The notes under the pieces were generated by a model. The model was not told the origin of the DNA and ran no database searches. It saw only the letters and a list, made by a program, of their open reading frames with translations. 64,000 nt of DNA, taken from contig SNVD02007491.1 in the NCBI GenBank assembly GCA_013180625.2, forward strand, positions 124,001 through 188,000, in the 5' to 3' direction. The translations under genes were made by a program, and so were the position numbers. Below are positions 1-11,992 of the stretch, piece by piece (within the stretch, counting starts at the first letter, position 1; every line of letters begins with the position of its first letter). Origin of the DNA: Boswellia sacra (Eukaryota > Streptophyta > Magnoliopsida > Sapindales > Burseraceae).

Positions 1-1194
1 TTATTGCATATTTGGGTGACAACATGATGGTTGATCTTCATATCAATCACCATCCTCATACTAGTTAGAATATATATTTTTGTCTATATTGTCACTTTGT
101 GAATGGTTTATGCTCATAGTTTTGTTGCTTATACATGGATATATAAGGTTTTTGGACTAACTTCTTTTGTAGTGCATTTTGTAATACTTTGAAAGTAATG
201 ATATGAATCATGTGGTGTTATGGTTTAATGTGCTTGACATCAGTTAAGTAGATATTATGAAAATTATATTACAGGGAAAGGTAATATAAAAGCTAAAAAA
301 AAAAAGAAAAAGAAAAGGATTTTGCGATGAAATTTCGTCGTAGAATCATGCAATCTAAATCTTTCAATGACAAAAAAGTCGTCACTATATGCTAGACACA
401 ATAACTCAAGCATCATTTAGTGAGGCGAACTTTGTAGCTGAAACATCCTCTTGCAACAACATGTTCTCGCGATAGATTTACAAGCACATTTTCACAGATA
501 AAACATTCATCAAAAAATATCAACAAGAACCTACCAGCCACATTTTAGTGAGGAAAATGTTGTAGCTGAAACACCCTTCTACAATGACATTTTGTCTCAA
601 TAGATATACATTATAATTTACAAAGACAACAAAATTATGGCAAAATGTTGATAAAAATATCAATTCCATTTTAGTGAGAAAAACATTGTAGCGAGAACAT
701 CCTTCTGCGACAAAAGTTTCTCGCTATAGTTATGCATGGATGTGTACAGTGACAAATAAATTGTCGCAAAATGTTAGTAAAACCATTAAACCACGATTTA
801 GTGATGAAAACATTTGTAGCTGAAAAACCTTTTGTGACGAAATTTCGTTGCAAAATAATAGTTGAAATCCTGCAACCATAATTTTGTGAGGAAATTCATT
901 GTAGCTAAAAACCCTTGTGCGACAAAATGTTAGTACAAATCATTTGACGAGGAAAATTTTTGTAGCTAAAAACATCTTCTAGGATGAAATTTTGTTGTGC
1001 AACCACCATCGAGTGAGGAAAATCATTGTAGCTGAAAATCCATTCTGCTACAAAATATCACCACAAAATGATATTCAAAATCATGCAACCATATTTTAGC
1101 GAGGAAAAACATTTCATCGGTAAAAGTTTTGCAATGATTTTTGGGCCTTTTGCGGCAAAAATTTTTGTCTCTAAAGGTGATTTTTCCTGTAGTG
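1..1194 (-). mobile_element. Terminal part of a CACTA (En/Spm-type) DNA transposon, running off the left edge
   Basis: Read on the minus strand, the block begins at 1194 with CACTACAGGAAAAATCACC, the typical CACTA terminal inverted repeat. It is followed by motifs of the type GCGACAAAATTT repeated through the next 800 bases, as in CACTA subterminal regions. No second CACTA terminus is visible before base 1, so the element must continue outside the window or be truncated. No transposase domain is readable in the first 400 bases. The small frames within it are repeat-derived and not taken as genes. The superfamily call rests on the terminus plus the subterminal repeats. Confidence 0.7.
413..1170. 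repeat. Degenerate subterminal tandem repeats (about 8 copies)
   Basis: A unit of roughly 65 to 125 bases recurs near 413, 541, 666, 791, 876, 936, 1000 and 1086. Each copy has a core like TTTAGTGAGGAAAA followed by TTGTAGCTGAAAACA and then CTTCTGCGACAAAA. Copies are diverged but colinear. They sit just inside the CACTA terminus, where such elements carry transposase-binding repeats; that role is inferred. Confidence 0.75.
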
Positions 1195-2513
1195 ATATAA
1201 TACGCATGATAAATATTAGACGAGAAATGACTCCTTGGAATTCTCATAAGTGTGCCTAGACAGGGGAAGAGAGAGAGAGAGAGGATTTCTAGATGTTTTA
1301 AGGAGTGAGCCAAGGGGTTGTTTATATAGGAGATGGTGTGAGTTGAAAAAGTATGCAGAAAACAAAAAAAAAAGGATTTTATCGAGAATTTTTGAAAATA
1401 AGGGGGGAGTATCGACTGGCTATGGGAGGACCACCAACCAGATGGTAGGACAACCAGCCATCCAGTTGTGGGAGGACCGCCAGCTGATGGTAGACAGCCG
1501 ATCGACTATTCTACAACCGTCAGGCAGTTGTAGTCCACTTAACCCCTTAGTTTTGACACTTTTCAATGAAGTCCCTCTTTGACCTTTAGCTGTTTGATCA
1601 CACGTAAATCTTCGAGCTTAACTTTGATTTGCAATCTATAAAATTCTATGAAAACTAGACATCTGTAGCTTCACCACTGTATATGTCATCATTAGATTCC
1701 TTCTAGATTAATTTCTATAATTTTTTTAAAATCATGTGTCAGTTTTCAAAGCTTTTGGTCGGTTTCTTCTCATTTCTCTTCTCCCAAGGCCATTTTTGCC
1801 ATTTTCATTGCTCATCACACATTCATGTTTCATTATTGAGCCTCAATAATCCAACGTTTATAGGTACGCACCTGTAATATTAGAGGCATACACCTTTAAG
1901 TTAAAGGCTTCACTAGGGTTTCTAAAAGTTACACTCATCACTAGTGTTTTCAAAAGTTACAATTGTCACTTCTACCTAGAGGTTGACACCCATAATGCTA
2001 GAGGTCCCAGCCCTAACATAAAGGTGCCAACCCTATTTCTAGGTTTTTTTCCATCAATGCACACCATTTGAGCCAAGGGCAGCTCCCATTCCAACCCTAC
2101 AGTGACCTTACCACAAAGGTCAATCCACTCATGCATCGAGTGAGCATGATTCCTAGGGTCTCGACCTCTCCCCATCAGATCGACACTGGTTTTAAGCCTA
2201 CTTGACTTTTCTACCTTATTCTTGGTATTTGATTCTCGGTCTCCTTGCTAATCTAGGAAGGACTTCTGATTTGTTGTCTCTGGTTATCGTCATTGGGGCC
2301 TCTAAACCATGAGCAATAATTCAATGCTTATGGTAGGCCTTCAGGTTCTTCATCCGCAGACATATTATCTACACATACATCATGGTCTAAGTTGTTGACA
2401 CTTACTTCAACCATAACATCATTTGTAGCAAAGGCTTCGTGTTCTTTTAACGTTGCAACCACTTTGTGAAGCAGTTATGCTCTTTTCCAGAGTGAAGTCT
2501 TTGCTTGTGAATT
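1195..2513. other. Intergenic stretch without a recognised gene
   Basis: Contains a GA microsatellite near 1268-1283 and a block near 1400-1540 with repeated ACCAGCC/GGAGGACC words. A segment near 1590-1690 (TTCGAGCTTAACTTTGATTTGC and following) resembles text common in plant LTRs. The short frames at 1250-1582 and 1972-2175 have no recognisable domain. It may be old LTR sequence, but I cannot assign it. Confidence 0.4.
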
Positions 2514-3885
2514 TAGGGCATGTTTGGCAAGATGTATAGTATAGCATAAGAGGGGGGATTGTATAACTTTTCCATTAAGCTGTGTTTGGTTATGAATGCC
2601 TTGAGGATAGGATTGCAGAATATTGCAAGAAGAGTGAATAAGGGAAGCAAAAATTAACACATGGAGGACCCTAGGTTATGATTGTGTAACACTGATGGCA
2701 TTATCATAAGAACTCATATCTCTCCTCTCTCTAAAGCTCTCGTTTCTCCCTTCTTGATCATATCCTATTCTGGCTCCCATGTTCTCCTCTTTTAGACCTA
2801 ATCTCAAGCCCCCTCAGCAAATATCAGCATAGGCATAAGATTGCTTGTGTCTCTTTCTTCTAAAATCACCATCGTCCCTGTTTCTCTAACTTATTGAATC
2901 ACCATTAAATCTCTTGCAAAAATTGCACCAACAAATTTTAAAACTCTTCTCTTGCAAACTCAGCCATCATTCTCCTCATTGATTCTTATTTTAGGTTTTC
3001 TTTTTCTTTTTTTTTTTCTCAAACAAGTATCAGATTTGAGTATAAGTAAGTATTGTTATCGGCTTTCAATAATTATTATTTGTTTTTGCATCAATCTTCT
3101 TTTGCATTCGTTGTTTGGATAGTGAGGAAGTGTGGGAAAATTAGAGATAAAGCGGGAAAATTTATGTGTTGAAAAGAGAAGTAAAAGATGTGCTTTTCTT
3201 TTCCGCATAAGATGTGTTTTTCTTGGGGAAGACTGTAGTAGAATTAAAGAGCGAAAGAAAAATGATTGAGGGGTGATGAAGAAGAATCGTATAGAAAAGA
3301 AAAGGAATTGAGGGGAAAGAGAGAAGAATTGCAGGCAAAAGAGTAACAATTGCGGAAAGTGATAGGAGAGTTGTAGACAAAGAAAGAAAAATGGCAAAGA
3401 GAGAATGAAAAGAAATAATTTCCTATTTTATAAATTGGACTTCATATTGCTTAGATTTAAGAATCATGTATTTTTCCTACATTTTTATGTATTCAGTCCA
3501 AATTCCTTTTTTATTTAAATAGGATTTGTATTTTCAATTTGATATTAGATATTATTACTATTTCAATATTATGTATTTCAAAAAAATAAATGTAATTTTA
3601 TTTATGCACTTATGAGTATGAATTTATGAATTTTTTAAATAAAAATTTATGTTACATTATTTTTAAATTATTTTAATTTATCATAAAAAATTTAATACAA
3701 TCCATTGTAATTTTTTTTCAAACATAGTATTGTTTATCATTTATACAATACAGGGATAGATCAAACATAATGATAAAACAAACATGGTATAGAGTTTACC
3801 AATCTTATGTAATACGATTTAACACAATACTATCTAATATAACACAATTACACTATACTATATTGCGCACCAAACGGATCCTTTA
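2514..3885. mobile_element. Non-autonomous DNA transposon (large MITE), PIF/Harbinger-like or hAT-like
   Basis: The left end reads TTTAGGGCATGTTTGGCAAG and continues into ATAGTATAGCATAA. The reverse complement of the right end reads TAAAGGATCCGTTTGGTGCG and continues into ATAGTATAGTGTAA. Over about 38 bases these are clearly related inverted repeats. The G(G/A)...TGTTTGG terminus with a T-rich flank fits Tourist/PIF-type MITEs, but the superfamily is not certain. The inside has no transposase; it contains pyrimidine- and purine-rich tracts (about 2990-3400) and a very AT-rich part (3500-3800). Confidence 0.55.
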
Positions 3886-5300
3886 TGTTGATATTGTTGC
3901 TTCTATGATCTTGTCCACCTCGTCCTAAGAATGAGTTGTTAAAGACAAATTAGACAAAATAAAAATTCTTATATAGTAGATGTATGCTACCAGAAAATAG
4001 AATTTTTCTTTTTCATAATTTTCAACTAGCGTTTTCAACAAAATCAAGCTTCACCTAGACTTAATCGGCAACTTTCGGTTGACAAGTAAAAGTTACTTTT
4101 TTGCAACCTTTTTCAGGATCCCAATTTCCTCAAATCAAAACAAACCCATAAAAAATTCCATCACAAATTAGCTTAGCAACAATGTAACTAATTCAAATCT
4201 CCACACCAAAAGCTCAATACTTAAACTTTAATTGACACTTAAAGCAACATTTATTTAAATTCAATTCTTCCTCTCAACTTCATATTCCTGAAGAATAAAA
4301 ATTCAAAAAGAAAAAGAAGAAAAAAAACATTTATAGATATCATAAAACAAAATTAGCAAAGTTGAAATTAGTCCTGAAAACAAAATCCAACTTTCATTAT
4401 AAATCATAAGAGAGGTATTTCATCATATAACATACATGCATGAACAGAAACATAAAGAAATCTACAAGATTGTGAAAAATGAGCCCAACAAATTGGTTGC
4501 AAAATAACGAAACAAAACTTTCATCACAAGGCATATCCCAATTTCACAAAACCTATAGGACAAAACATCACAAAGCCCACAACCTAGATGCCAAATCTCC
4601 ATCAAAACATCATAAATCATGAAACCAAATAAATAAAAAAAAGAACATATGTGAATAAATACCTAATCCAAGTTTCTCACAATTTAAAATGATGGAATCA
4701 AGGGTGAGATTTCTTGGAGAGTAGTCATGTATGGAGATTGCTACCTGAGAAAGAACATTCACATAGTGTTTGAATTTGATTAAGTGATTTTGTCATTTTT
4801 TTAACTCTCAAGGATAGAATTGAATTTTCTTTTCATGAAAGGGTTAGAACTAGTTAAAAATAAAAGTAGGGTTAGAATTAGTTAAAAGTAGGGTTAGAAC
4901 TAGTTTCCAAGGGGTTATTTCATGAAAATTTTGGCCCAAAATGGGTATTATGAAAAATGGCAACTAAACTAAAAACTCACTTTCTATAGAATCGTACATG
5001 ATGGGGCTCTTTATGATTTCTTCTTGGAAATATGAATTATTTTTTACAGGTGTTTACTTATATATTTTTATGCTTTTTTGGCTATATTCCTTAGTATTTT
5101 TTTTTGGTGTATTTTTTTACGTTTATAGGAGCTTTAGAGGAGTTTACACTAAAAAGGGAGAAATCAGCTAATTTTGTTAACTAGAAGCCAAGGCCATCGC
5201 TTCGGGAAGCAGAGTCGCAACATCAGGATCACCGTACCAAATTGTCCGGTAGGAGAGATGCCAGCAGGTCAGAGCTATGGTTGTTCTAGGGCCAGAACGT
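3886..5300. other. AT-rich intergenic DNA, nothing recognised
   Basis: No domain-bearing frame is seen. At 4850-4905 a short phrase around GGGTTAGAACTAGTTAAAA recurs two to three times as a local tandem duplication. The GC content rises near 5190-5300 just before the hAT remnant, which may be more of that element's decayed 5' part. Confidence 0.4.
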
Positions 5301-5309
5301 TGGCTTTAG

Positions 5310-6280
5310 GTGACTTGCTTGTCTGAAGTTCCATCACAAAGAAAAATTGTAAGAAACATCTTTAAGTTTCATTTAAATGAGAAAGAAGTTTTGAAAAGGC
5401 ATTTGAAAGAACACAAGGTTAGAGTTTTCCTGGCTGTAGATATTTGGACTTCGGTTAAAAACATGGGTTACATGGTGATAATTGAATACTTTGTTGATCC
5501 CACTTGAAGGTTACGAGAGTGGATCTTGAATTTTTGCCCATTCTGAATCATATAGAGACAATTTGGGAACTTATTGAGACTTTTTTACTTGATTGGGGAT
5601 TTGATAATGTTTTTACAATCACAATTGATAATGCTAGTGCAAAATGAAGAAGCAATAAACTATTTCAAAAAGAAATTGAAGAGTTAGAAAGTTGATGAGT
5701 TAATTTTTAATAGGGAGTTTTTACATGTGCCTTATTATGCACACATTGTGAACTTATTATAAATAAGGGTTTAAAAGAGCTTCATAATTCTATTGCCTCC
5801 ATTCATAATGTTGTGCGCTACATAAGAACTTCTCCTAGAAGTTTACAAAGATTGAAAAGTTGTGTAGGGAATGAGAAGATCAAGTACATGAGAACTTGGT
5901 GTTAGATGTTCTTACTAGATTGAACTCAACATATTTGACATTGGAAAGTGCTTCGCGTTTTCAAAAAGCATTTGATAGGTTGGATGAAGAAGATTAACAT
6001 AATCAGAGTTACTTTTTTGAGGAGAAAAAATTGGGGCCACTGTCATATGATGATTGGGAGAAGCTTTAATGTTTGTGAAGTTCTTGGGTAACGTTTATGT
6101 GGTAACATTGAAGTTTAGTTCTTTGAGTTCACTTCACACGTTTTGTTTAATGAGATGTGGTCAATTTAAAAACTTTTACATGATTTGCAACATGATGATA
6201 ACAATAACATTTTGAGGGACATGGCAAGAAATACGAAGTGCAAGTTTGATAAATATTGGGGTTCAACAGATAGCATTAAA
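5310..6280 (+). pseudogene. Decayed hAT transposase (RICESLEEPER/BED zinc-finger type)
   Basis: Readable pieces across several frames match the central part of plant hAT transposases in order. They are a VFLAVDIWTS block near 5423, a WGFDNVFTITIDNASA block near 5595 (the conserved DN-A-S catalytic-domain segment), an INKGLKELHNSIASIHNVVR block near 5760, and a MARNTKCKFDKYWG block near 6220. The N-terminal BED finger and the C-terminal dimerisation domain are not readable. Several stops and frameshifts separate the pieces, so no product is expected. No convincing terminal repeats were identified. The family call is confident; the exact limits are not. Confidence 0.75.
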
Positions 6281-7303
6281 TGATTCTTCTTATTAAAAAA
6301 TCATAATTTTTTTTAATTCATCATCTTCAATTTGTTTTTATATTGCTTGTCAATGATTTTTTTTTTTTGGTACTGTAAGTATATAAATTATATTATTTTC
6401 TAGGGTTTTCCTATTATGTGTTAAATATTGTTTTACCTTTATAAATTGTTCAATAGATTTTTTTAAATGAAATAATGACACAAGTTTCTATTATTTAGTT
6501 GCATTAAACTGATATTTTGAATATTTTTAATCATTTACAATAGATTGATAATCTTAAATTATTTAAATATGTAAAAAGTATATTTGTTCAATTACATTGA
6601 ACTAAACAAATAAAAGATATTTATTTCTTAGCGATTTCAAAAAAATTACTTTTGTTTGTTAATTTATTCTAAATTCATCTCAAATCATTTTAAAATCACA
6701 ATATAAATATAAAATTTCAATTCCAAATAGATCTTGGAAGAGAAAAGTAAGAATTATAATTTAAAAAAAAAGTAGATGAAATATCTGTGAAAACATGAGA
6801 TATATTTAAAAACATATAAATTATTTAGTCAGTTTTACTTAAATCATTTTTCTAATTTTATTTTTAATGAAGGTGAGACTTAAAGAGAGATTCATAGGGG
6901 TTCAAATAACAGCACTCTATCTAAAATTAACCCTTTCGGGGGGGTGTGTGTGTGTGTAGCCCAAAATTTACAAAAGATTGAAATTGAAGTTCATATTCTA
7001 GAATTAGCCCAAACCCAACAGAGCCTACTCGATCTGACCCACCTCGAGTAACATTAAGTCTTTTAGTTATTCAATTCTATTAGTCATTACCTGAATAGTT
7101 ATCAGGCCGGATCTAAACCCAAGTCAATTTGACAATTGGCCATCCCTAAATGAAACTATAAATAAATAATACTAAATAAACTCATTGAGATTTTTCAACC
7201 TTCAAATTTTAAATATAAACCTTCAAACCCTCAGCAACCTCAACCTTACACCTACAACGTAGAAACCTTAAGGGAAAATTAAAAATAAAAACCTTAAGGG
7301 GTC
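6281..7303. other. AT-rich intergenic DNA with a short GT microsatellite
   Basis: Nothing coding is recognised. A G run followed by (GT)7 lies at about 6938-6957. The rest is very AT-rich with long A and T runs. Confidence 0.5.
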
Positions 7304-7469
7304 TTTGAAAAATGACTCTCTCCAAAAAGTTTGCATGCTATGACCCTATCCAACAGTGTCTGACAAATGTGCTAAAAAAAATTTGACAATGTCAGATAGT
7401 GTCCGACACTGGATAGATAATGCCTGACAGTGTCTGACACTCGACAGAGGGATGTAGTCATTTTTGCAA
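7304..7469. mobile_element. Small MITE-like inverted-repeat element
   Basis: The left arm TTTGAAAAATGACTCTCTCC (7304-7323) matches the reverse complement of 7449-7469 (TTGCAAAAATGACTACATCC) with few differences. Between them is an internal hairpin-forming set of GTGTC(T/C)GACA words at 7351-7442. Its size of about 165 bases and lack of coding fit a MITE. Target duplications were not resolved. Confidence 0.45.
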
Positions 7470-8840
7470 TCCACACTTAAATTAAACTTAAGTCATTTTT
7501 TTAATTTTCCCAAACCTCAACCTTCAAATGCAACAACTTAAAATTTTCACCCCATAAACTTAAGCTTCAATCTTCTACACAACAAACAACAAGTCACCCA
7601 TAAACCTTAACCTTCAAGATAGCCAATAGTGATCTTCAACTAAGTAGACACCTAATCCAGAAACCTCAGCCCACCGAACCATCGCAACCTAAAAACCTCA
7701 ATCTTCAAACACCAACAACCTTAGACCTAGCCACCAGCAAAACTTCAACTCGCCAAGCCTAGAAGCTTAATAGAGAGATAGAGAATGGGAACAAGAGCGA
7801 GATAGAGAAAAGAAAAAGAATATTTAAATACGGGTCACTAACAGACCTTGGTAACATAGATGACTTTGAATCTACAAATGAGATTTAAAAAATCCCATTG
7901 TAAGAACCAGAGTAAATTTTTGAAAAAAAAAAGGCTTTTATTGTTGTATAATAGGAATCCTTCCACCATAATTTTCACTATGAAAACTTGATTTGCTTAT
8001 ATTTTTCTTTTTCTGTGTCAATTTCTATTTCTTGCTTTAGTTGTTGTTTTAGCTGCCAAGCAGCAACAGAAGCAAAAAAGCCATTTGGTTCTTTTTAGAA
8101 GCATTTTGGTTCATTTTCTTGAACCCTAACATAAAGGCTCATAATTTAGTGACACATTTCAATAGAGAGACTGAGAATTGGGGCTTTTGTTGAGAAAATT
8201 GAAGTTTTTAGAGACAAGTAGAATTGGGTTTGAGTTCAAAAATTTGGGTTTTGAGATGAAATGGGTGTTAATCAGCAAACTCTAACCAGCAAATTTAGGT
8301 GGTTAGCATAGAGGTGCATGCCCACAACGAGAGAAGTGAAGGTTAGGGATTGGATTTGTACTTGGATAAATGTAAGCATTAAAATTTGCTTATGGTTTTT
8401 ATGGCCTAATGACGATTACCATAGATGTTGATCAGTCATTGAATCTTAACTCAGGAGCACCTCAGAACTCAAAAGGAAGCACCAAAAGGGTAAAATAGGT
8501 AATGTAAAAGTTTGAATAGATGACTTGAGGGTTCCTAGGGTTTAGAACAAACATAGATGGCCATTCCTGATAATTAGGGTTTGTTTATGTCATTTCGGGC
8601 TATCAATGAATGCAATCCTATTGTCTAGGGTTTCGGACATCTGCATTGACATCATCTAAGGTTGGACATCTGCATGAACATTTTTTAGGGTTGAATGTCT
8701 TCACAGACATTCACGAAGATCCTATATTGCCTAGTTAAGCTATTATAGTTTGAGGAGAAAGCTATATAAAAGGGGAGTGTATAGTTCCCTATGCATTTAA
8801 ATCTATTGATTCTAGCACCACAAATTCCTACTCTCTAGAT
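7470..8840. other. Intergenic stretch, no gene recognised
   Basis: Contains runs of related phrases around AACCTCAACCTTCAAA (7500-7760), a purine-rich patch near 7770-7830, and related phrases TTAGGGTTGAATGTCTTC and CTAAGGTTGGACATCTGC near 8640-8700 that look like local duplication. No domain-bearing frame is visible. Confidence 0.4.
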
Positions 8841-8864
8841 TTTAGCATTCCCAAAATTATACCA
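8841..8864 (+). repeat. 24-base direct repeat, left copy
   Basis: Identical over 24 bases (beginning TTTAGCATTCCCAAAATT) to 9308-9331. The two copies flank the inverted-repeat element at 8892-9295. The spacing on each side differs, so this is a local duplication and not the short target duplication of the element itself. Confidence 0.8.
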
Positions 8865-8891
8865 TTTTTTCTTTTAGCACCATTTTTTTTA

Positions 8892-9295
8892 GGGATAATT
8901 CTAATTTGCCCCCTGAGGTTAGGTGTAAAGAAAATTGAGGACCTCAGTTTTCTGAAACCTAAATTTACCCCATGAGGTTACTGTAGCACCGTTAGATTTA
9001 ACAGAAAATGTATTAAATAGTAACTTAACGCTTTACAAACCATTTAAAAAAGTGTATTATAGTCTATTTTACTGCTTATTAGCATTAAATTATTATTTAA
9101 TACATTTTTTGTTAAATCTAATATTAACATTAAGTTATTATTTAATGCATTTTTCGTTAAATCTAACGGTTTAATACATTTTCCGTTAAATCTAACAGTG
9201 TTACAGTAACCTCAGGGGGTAATCTTAGATTTCAGAAAACTGATGTCCTCAATTTTTTTTAAGCCTAACCTCAGGGGGCAAATTAGAATTATCCC
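8892..9295. mobile_element. Foldback MITE of Mutator-like (MULE) type
   Basis: Begins GGGATAATTCTAATTTGCCC and ends with its exact inverse. Inverted complementarity, with mismatches, extends for about 130 bases on each side through the CCTCAGTTTTCTGAAA, GTTACTGTAGCACCGTTAGA and TTTAACAGAAAATGTATTAA blocks, leaving a short AT-rich centre. Flanks are a T run ending in A on both sides (about 9 bases), which fits a MULE 9-bp target duplication but is low-complexity. There is no coding capacity. The long-arm foldback structure is seen directly; the superfamily is inferred. Confidence 0.75.
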
Positions 9296-9307
9296 TTTTT
9301 TTTTACT

Positions 9308-9331
9308 TTTAGCATTCCCAAAATTATACCA
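9308..9331 (+). repeat. 24-base direct repeat, right copy
   Basis: Exact copy of 8841-8864, just right of the foldback element. Confidence 0.8.
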
Positions 9332-10629
9332 ACATAATTTCCTTTTTGGGTGATGTTTTTTGGAAAAGTTCTCTAGTGTTGTGGGTATCCTTCGGATCAT
9401 TCTAGGGTGCCCTTTTGAAGTCAAGATTCTGTTTCTAGTAGTGCCAGAATCTGGGTAAGTCTTGAGGGCCTTTCCTTTATATTAACTCATTGCTTGTTTG
9501 TTTGATTGTTTTGGCATGCCATAGTTTAAGGTTTTATGTCTATTTGTTTGTTTAGGCATGTTTAGACTTAGGTTTTTCTTTTGTTTAAATGCTTAGTTTT
9601 TTAGGTTATGTACACCTTAGTTTAGATTCTTACTTTTTCATCTAAGCATGAATTATATTAAGTCCTTTATGTCTTAGTTAAGTTTTCTTTATCCTTCAGT
9701 TTCAATACTATATCTGTACACTTTCATGTTTGCTTTTATACATTTAAATGATTTAGGTATGACTTGATGTGAAAGAGCATGTATTATGGGAGCATGATTT
9801 AGGTATGACTTGATGTGTTCAAGTTTATGCTTGGTATATATGCTTTATAGGTTTCTCCTTCTTTCTTTAAATATACTTGAGTATGATTGAGAACATGAAA
9901 TGCATGCTTTATTTTATGTCTTAATCTATAGATGTCTACTTCTTAAGTCTATAAGCATGCTTGATTATGTTTAATTTTGTTTCCTTATTTGATTGTTCCT
10001 TTGCTTAATTTGTGTTTCTATCCTTTTTGATTACCATGCGTAATTTTTTGTGCTTTAATTTATTCTTCTCACTATTATGACTTTATTTATTTTAAGCAAT
10101 GTAATCCACTTCCCTATCTCCCCCATATTTGAGGATATGTAATTCTTTTTCTCCTCCCTTCTTTCTTTGCATGAAATCACCTCACATGTTAAAGAAAGAT
10201 AACCTTGGTTGTTTGTTAAGAAATGACTTGGCTAATAAGGGAATAATTAATATGTTAAAAAACATTGAACTCAACAAACCCAAGTGGAGGTCGAATTCAC
10301 GCTTGGGCGAGTAGTATCTTATACCTAACTTTCGAACTCATCTTTCAAGGGTGAGGGTGGTTTAGGTCTAGAAGTGAGGGATCGGACTATCATCACTCAT
10401 TTTCCTATGTTAAAACGTGGGTGGCAACTCTGCGTTTCTCTGAACTTGCCAAAATGGTTTGATCTATGTTCCCTTCGGTCCTTGATGGGCTTTGACACAA
10501 TGCCAAAGTCACAGAATACTCTGACAGGATGAAAGCCTCGTCTGCAATAAATGCGTGTGTGACTTTGGTGTTAGTGTTTTTTTGGTTTTGAGGTGTTTTT
10601 TTTATGTGAATAATTAATAAAATAAATTT
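9332..10629. other. Intergenic stretch, possibly old LTR sequence
   Basis: A T-rich region with duplicated phrases (for example GATTTAGGTATGACTTGATGTG at about 9750 and 9796). Near 10,420 the words GTGGGTGGCAACTCTGCG resemble the LTR/primer-site junction seen in Tat/Ogre-type gypsy elements, but no protein domains or second LTR support this. The 61-codon frame at 10,129-10,314 is not recognised. Confidence 0.3.
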
Positions 10630-11761
10630 GGGTAAATGTCATAGAGCACCACCATCTTTTGCGATATTATCATGAAAAAAATTTCTTTTGCACTTTTGTA
10701 TGAGCACCAAACCTACTTTTTCAAAAATTCATCATGAACTACCCTTCTGTTAGTTTAGACGTTAAGTGTTTGTAAATTACTTGAATATGAAGGGTTAAAA
10801 TGGTCATTTTGCCCCTATAGATTTTTAATAACATAATTAAAATTAATATCAAACCCTCAAGTTGAAAGTGGTTGAATGGTGGAGATGATATGAAGAATCT
10901 TCATCAGACAAGCTCGAGACCTTGAACATCCATCATGTATGGAAGAAAGACATTCTTATCTTGACCAAATAAAAATTAAAAGAAAAATTCTTTCGCAAAG
11001 AAAAATTGTATGAAAAAATGAGGAAAAATTTAGGAAATTGGAAAGGAAATGAAAAAGAGGATCTAGGGTTTGGGATTAATTAATATTTCCTTGTTTATGT
11101 GAATATTCTCTCTTTTAAGTTTAATTAAATTTATGGTTTTGGTTTTTTTTCTTCTCCTGACGGGTTTTCTAAGTGGGTAATGTCGATTGGATTGGTGCTG
11201 TATTGGTGTTTTGGGATTAATTTTTGGTAACTAAGGAGAGAAAGAGATTATGTGTAGTTCTTATCTGGTTTATATTTTTTTTTTATTTTTTGGGTTTTGT
11301 GATATAAATTTGTTCATGGATGCAAAGAAAAAATAATGGGTGGTACAAAATATATCTTCATGAAAATTATAGAAAAAGAAGAAAATGGAGAAAAAGAGGA
11401 GAGGTTAATGAGATGTTCTTCTTTTGTTGAGAGGAAAAGTAATTAAGGTAGGAAAAGATGATATTTTGTTGGTTGGTTTCGTAGCAAATCTGAAAAGCTT
11501 TCATTTATGTTTTATTTAACAAAGCCTTGCGATTGGGAAGGAGTGGCGGTGGTGTTACTGGTGGCAACCATGGTGGGATCAGTGGTGGTGGTGTTGTTGA
11601 GGAGAGAATAAGGAAGGAGTAATGGTCGTGTTACTGGTGGCGGCTCTATTGTTGCTGATGATGATCGGTGGTACCAATTTAGAAAGTTAGGGTTTCACAT
11701 TTTTTTTTTAATTCCTTAACATCAGTATTATAATAAATAATAAACTTTGTGTATATTTAAG

Positions 11762-11832
11762 TAAAGGGTTGGTGGTCAAGATGAAAGTGCTTTCTTTTGA
11801 ATGGTATGAGTTTGAGTCACACCAACTTAGCT
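11762..11832 (+). repeat. tRNA-like (SINE-like) fragment
   Basis: The words GGTTGGTGGTCAAGATG and, about 35 bases later, TATGAGTTTGAGTCACACC resemble a pol III A box and B box as in plant SINE heads. No poly(A)-like tail or target duplication was resolved, so this is tentative. Confidence 0.25.
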
Positions 11833-11835
11833 TCC

Positions 11836-11992
11836 AAAAAAATTATTGAAGAGTAGATGTTTTGGATAGAAAATGATGTCATCGTTTCAAAAAAATTATT
11901 GAAGGGCAGATCTTTTGGATGAAAAAAATGATGTTATCAAAAAAGCTATTGAAGGACAAATGTTTTGGATGAAAAAAATGATGTCATCTTTC
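11836..11992 (+). repeat. Three-copy tandem repeat, unit about 52 bases
   Basis: Three consecutive units (about 11,836, 11,889 and 11,939) each read AAAAAA(TT/GC)TATTGAAG, then a GA-rich word, then TTTTGGAT, then AAAATGATGT(C/T)ATC. They lie inside the right half of the MULE-like element. Confidence 0.8.

Noticed and set aside
413..1170. Could the regularly spaced repeats be a CRISPR array?
   Set aside because: Plant nuclear context, degenerate long repeats, no constant repeat with unique spacers; they are CACTA subterminal repeats.
671..1313. Short frames on both strands in the first 1.3 kb
   Set aside because: They lie in the CACTA subterminal repeats and change with each repeat copy; no domain or codon pattern.
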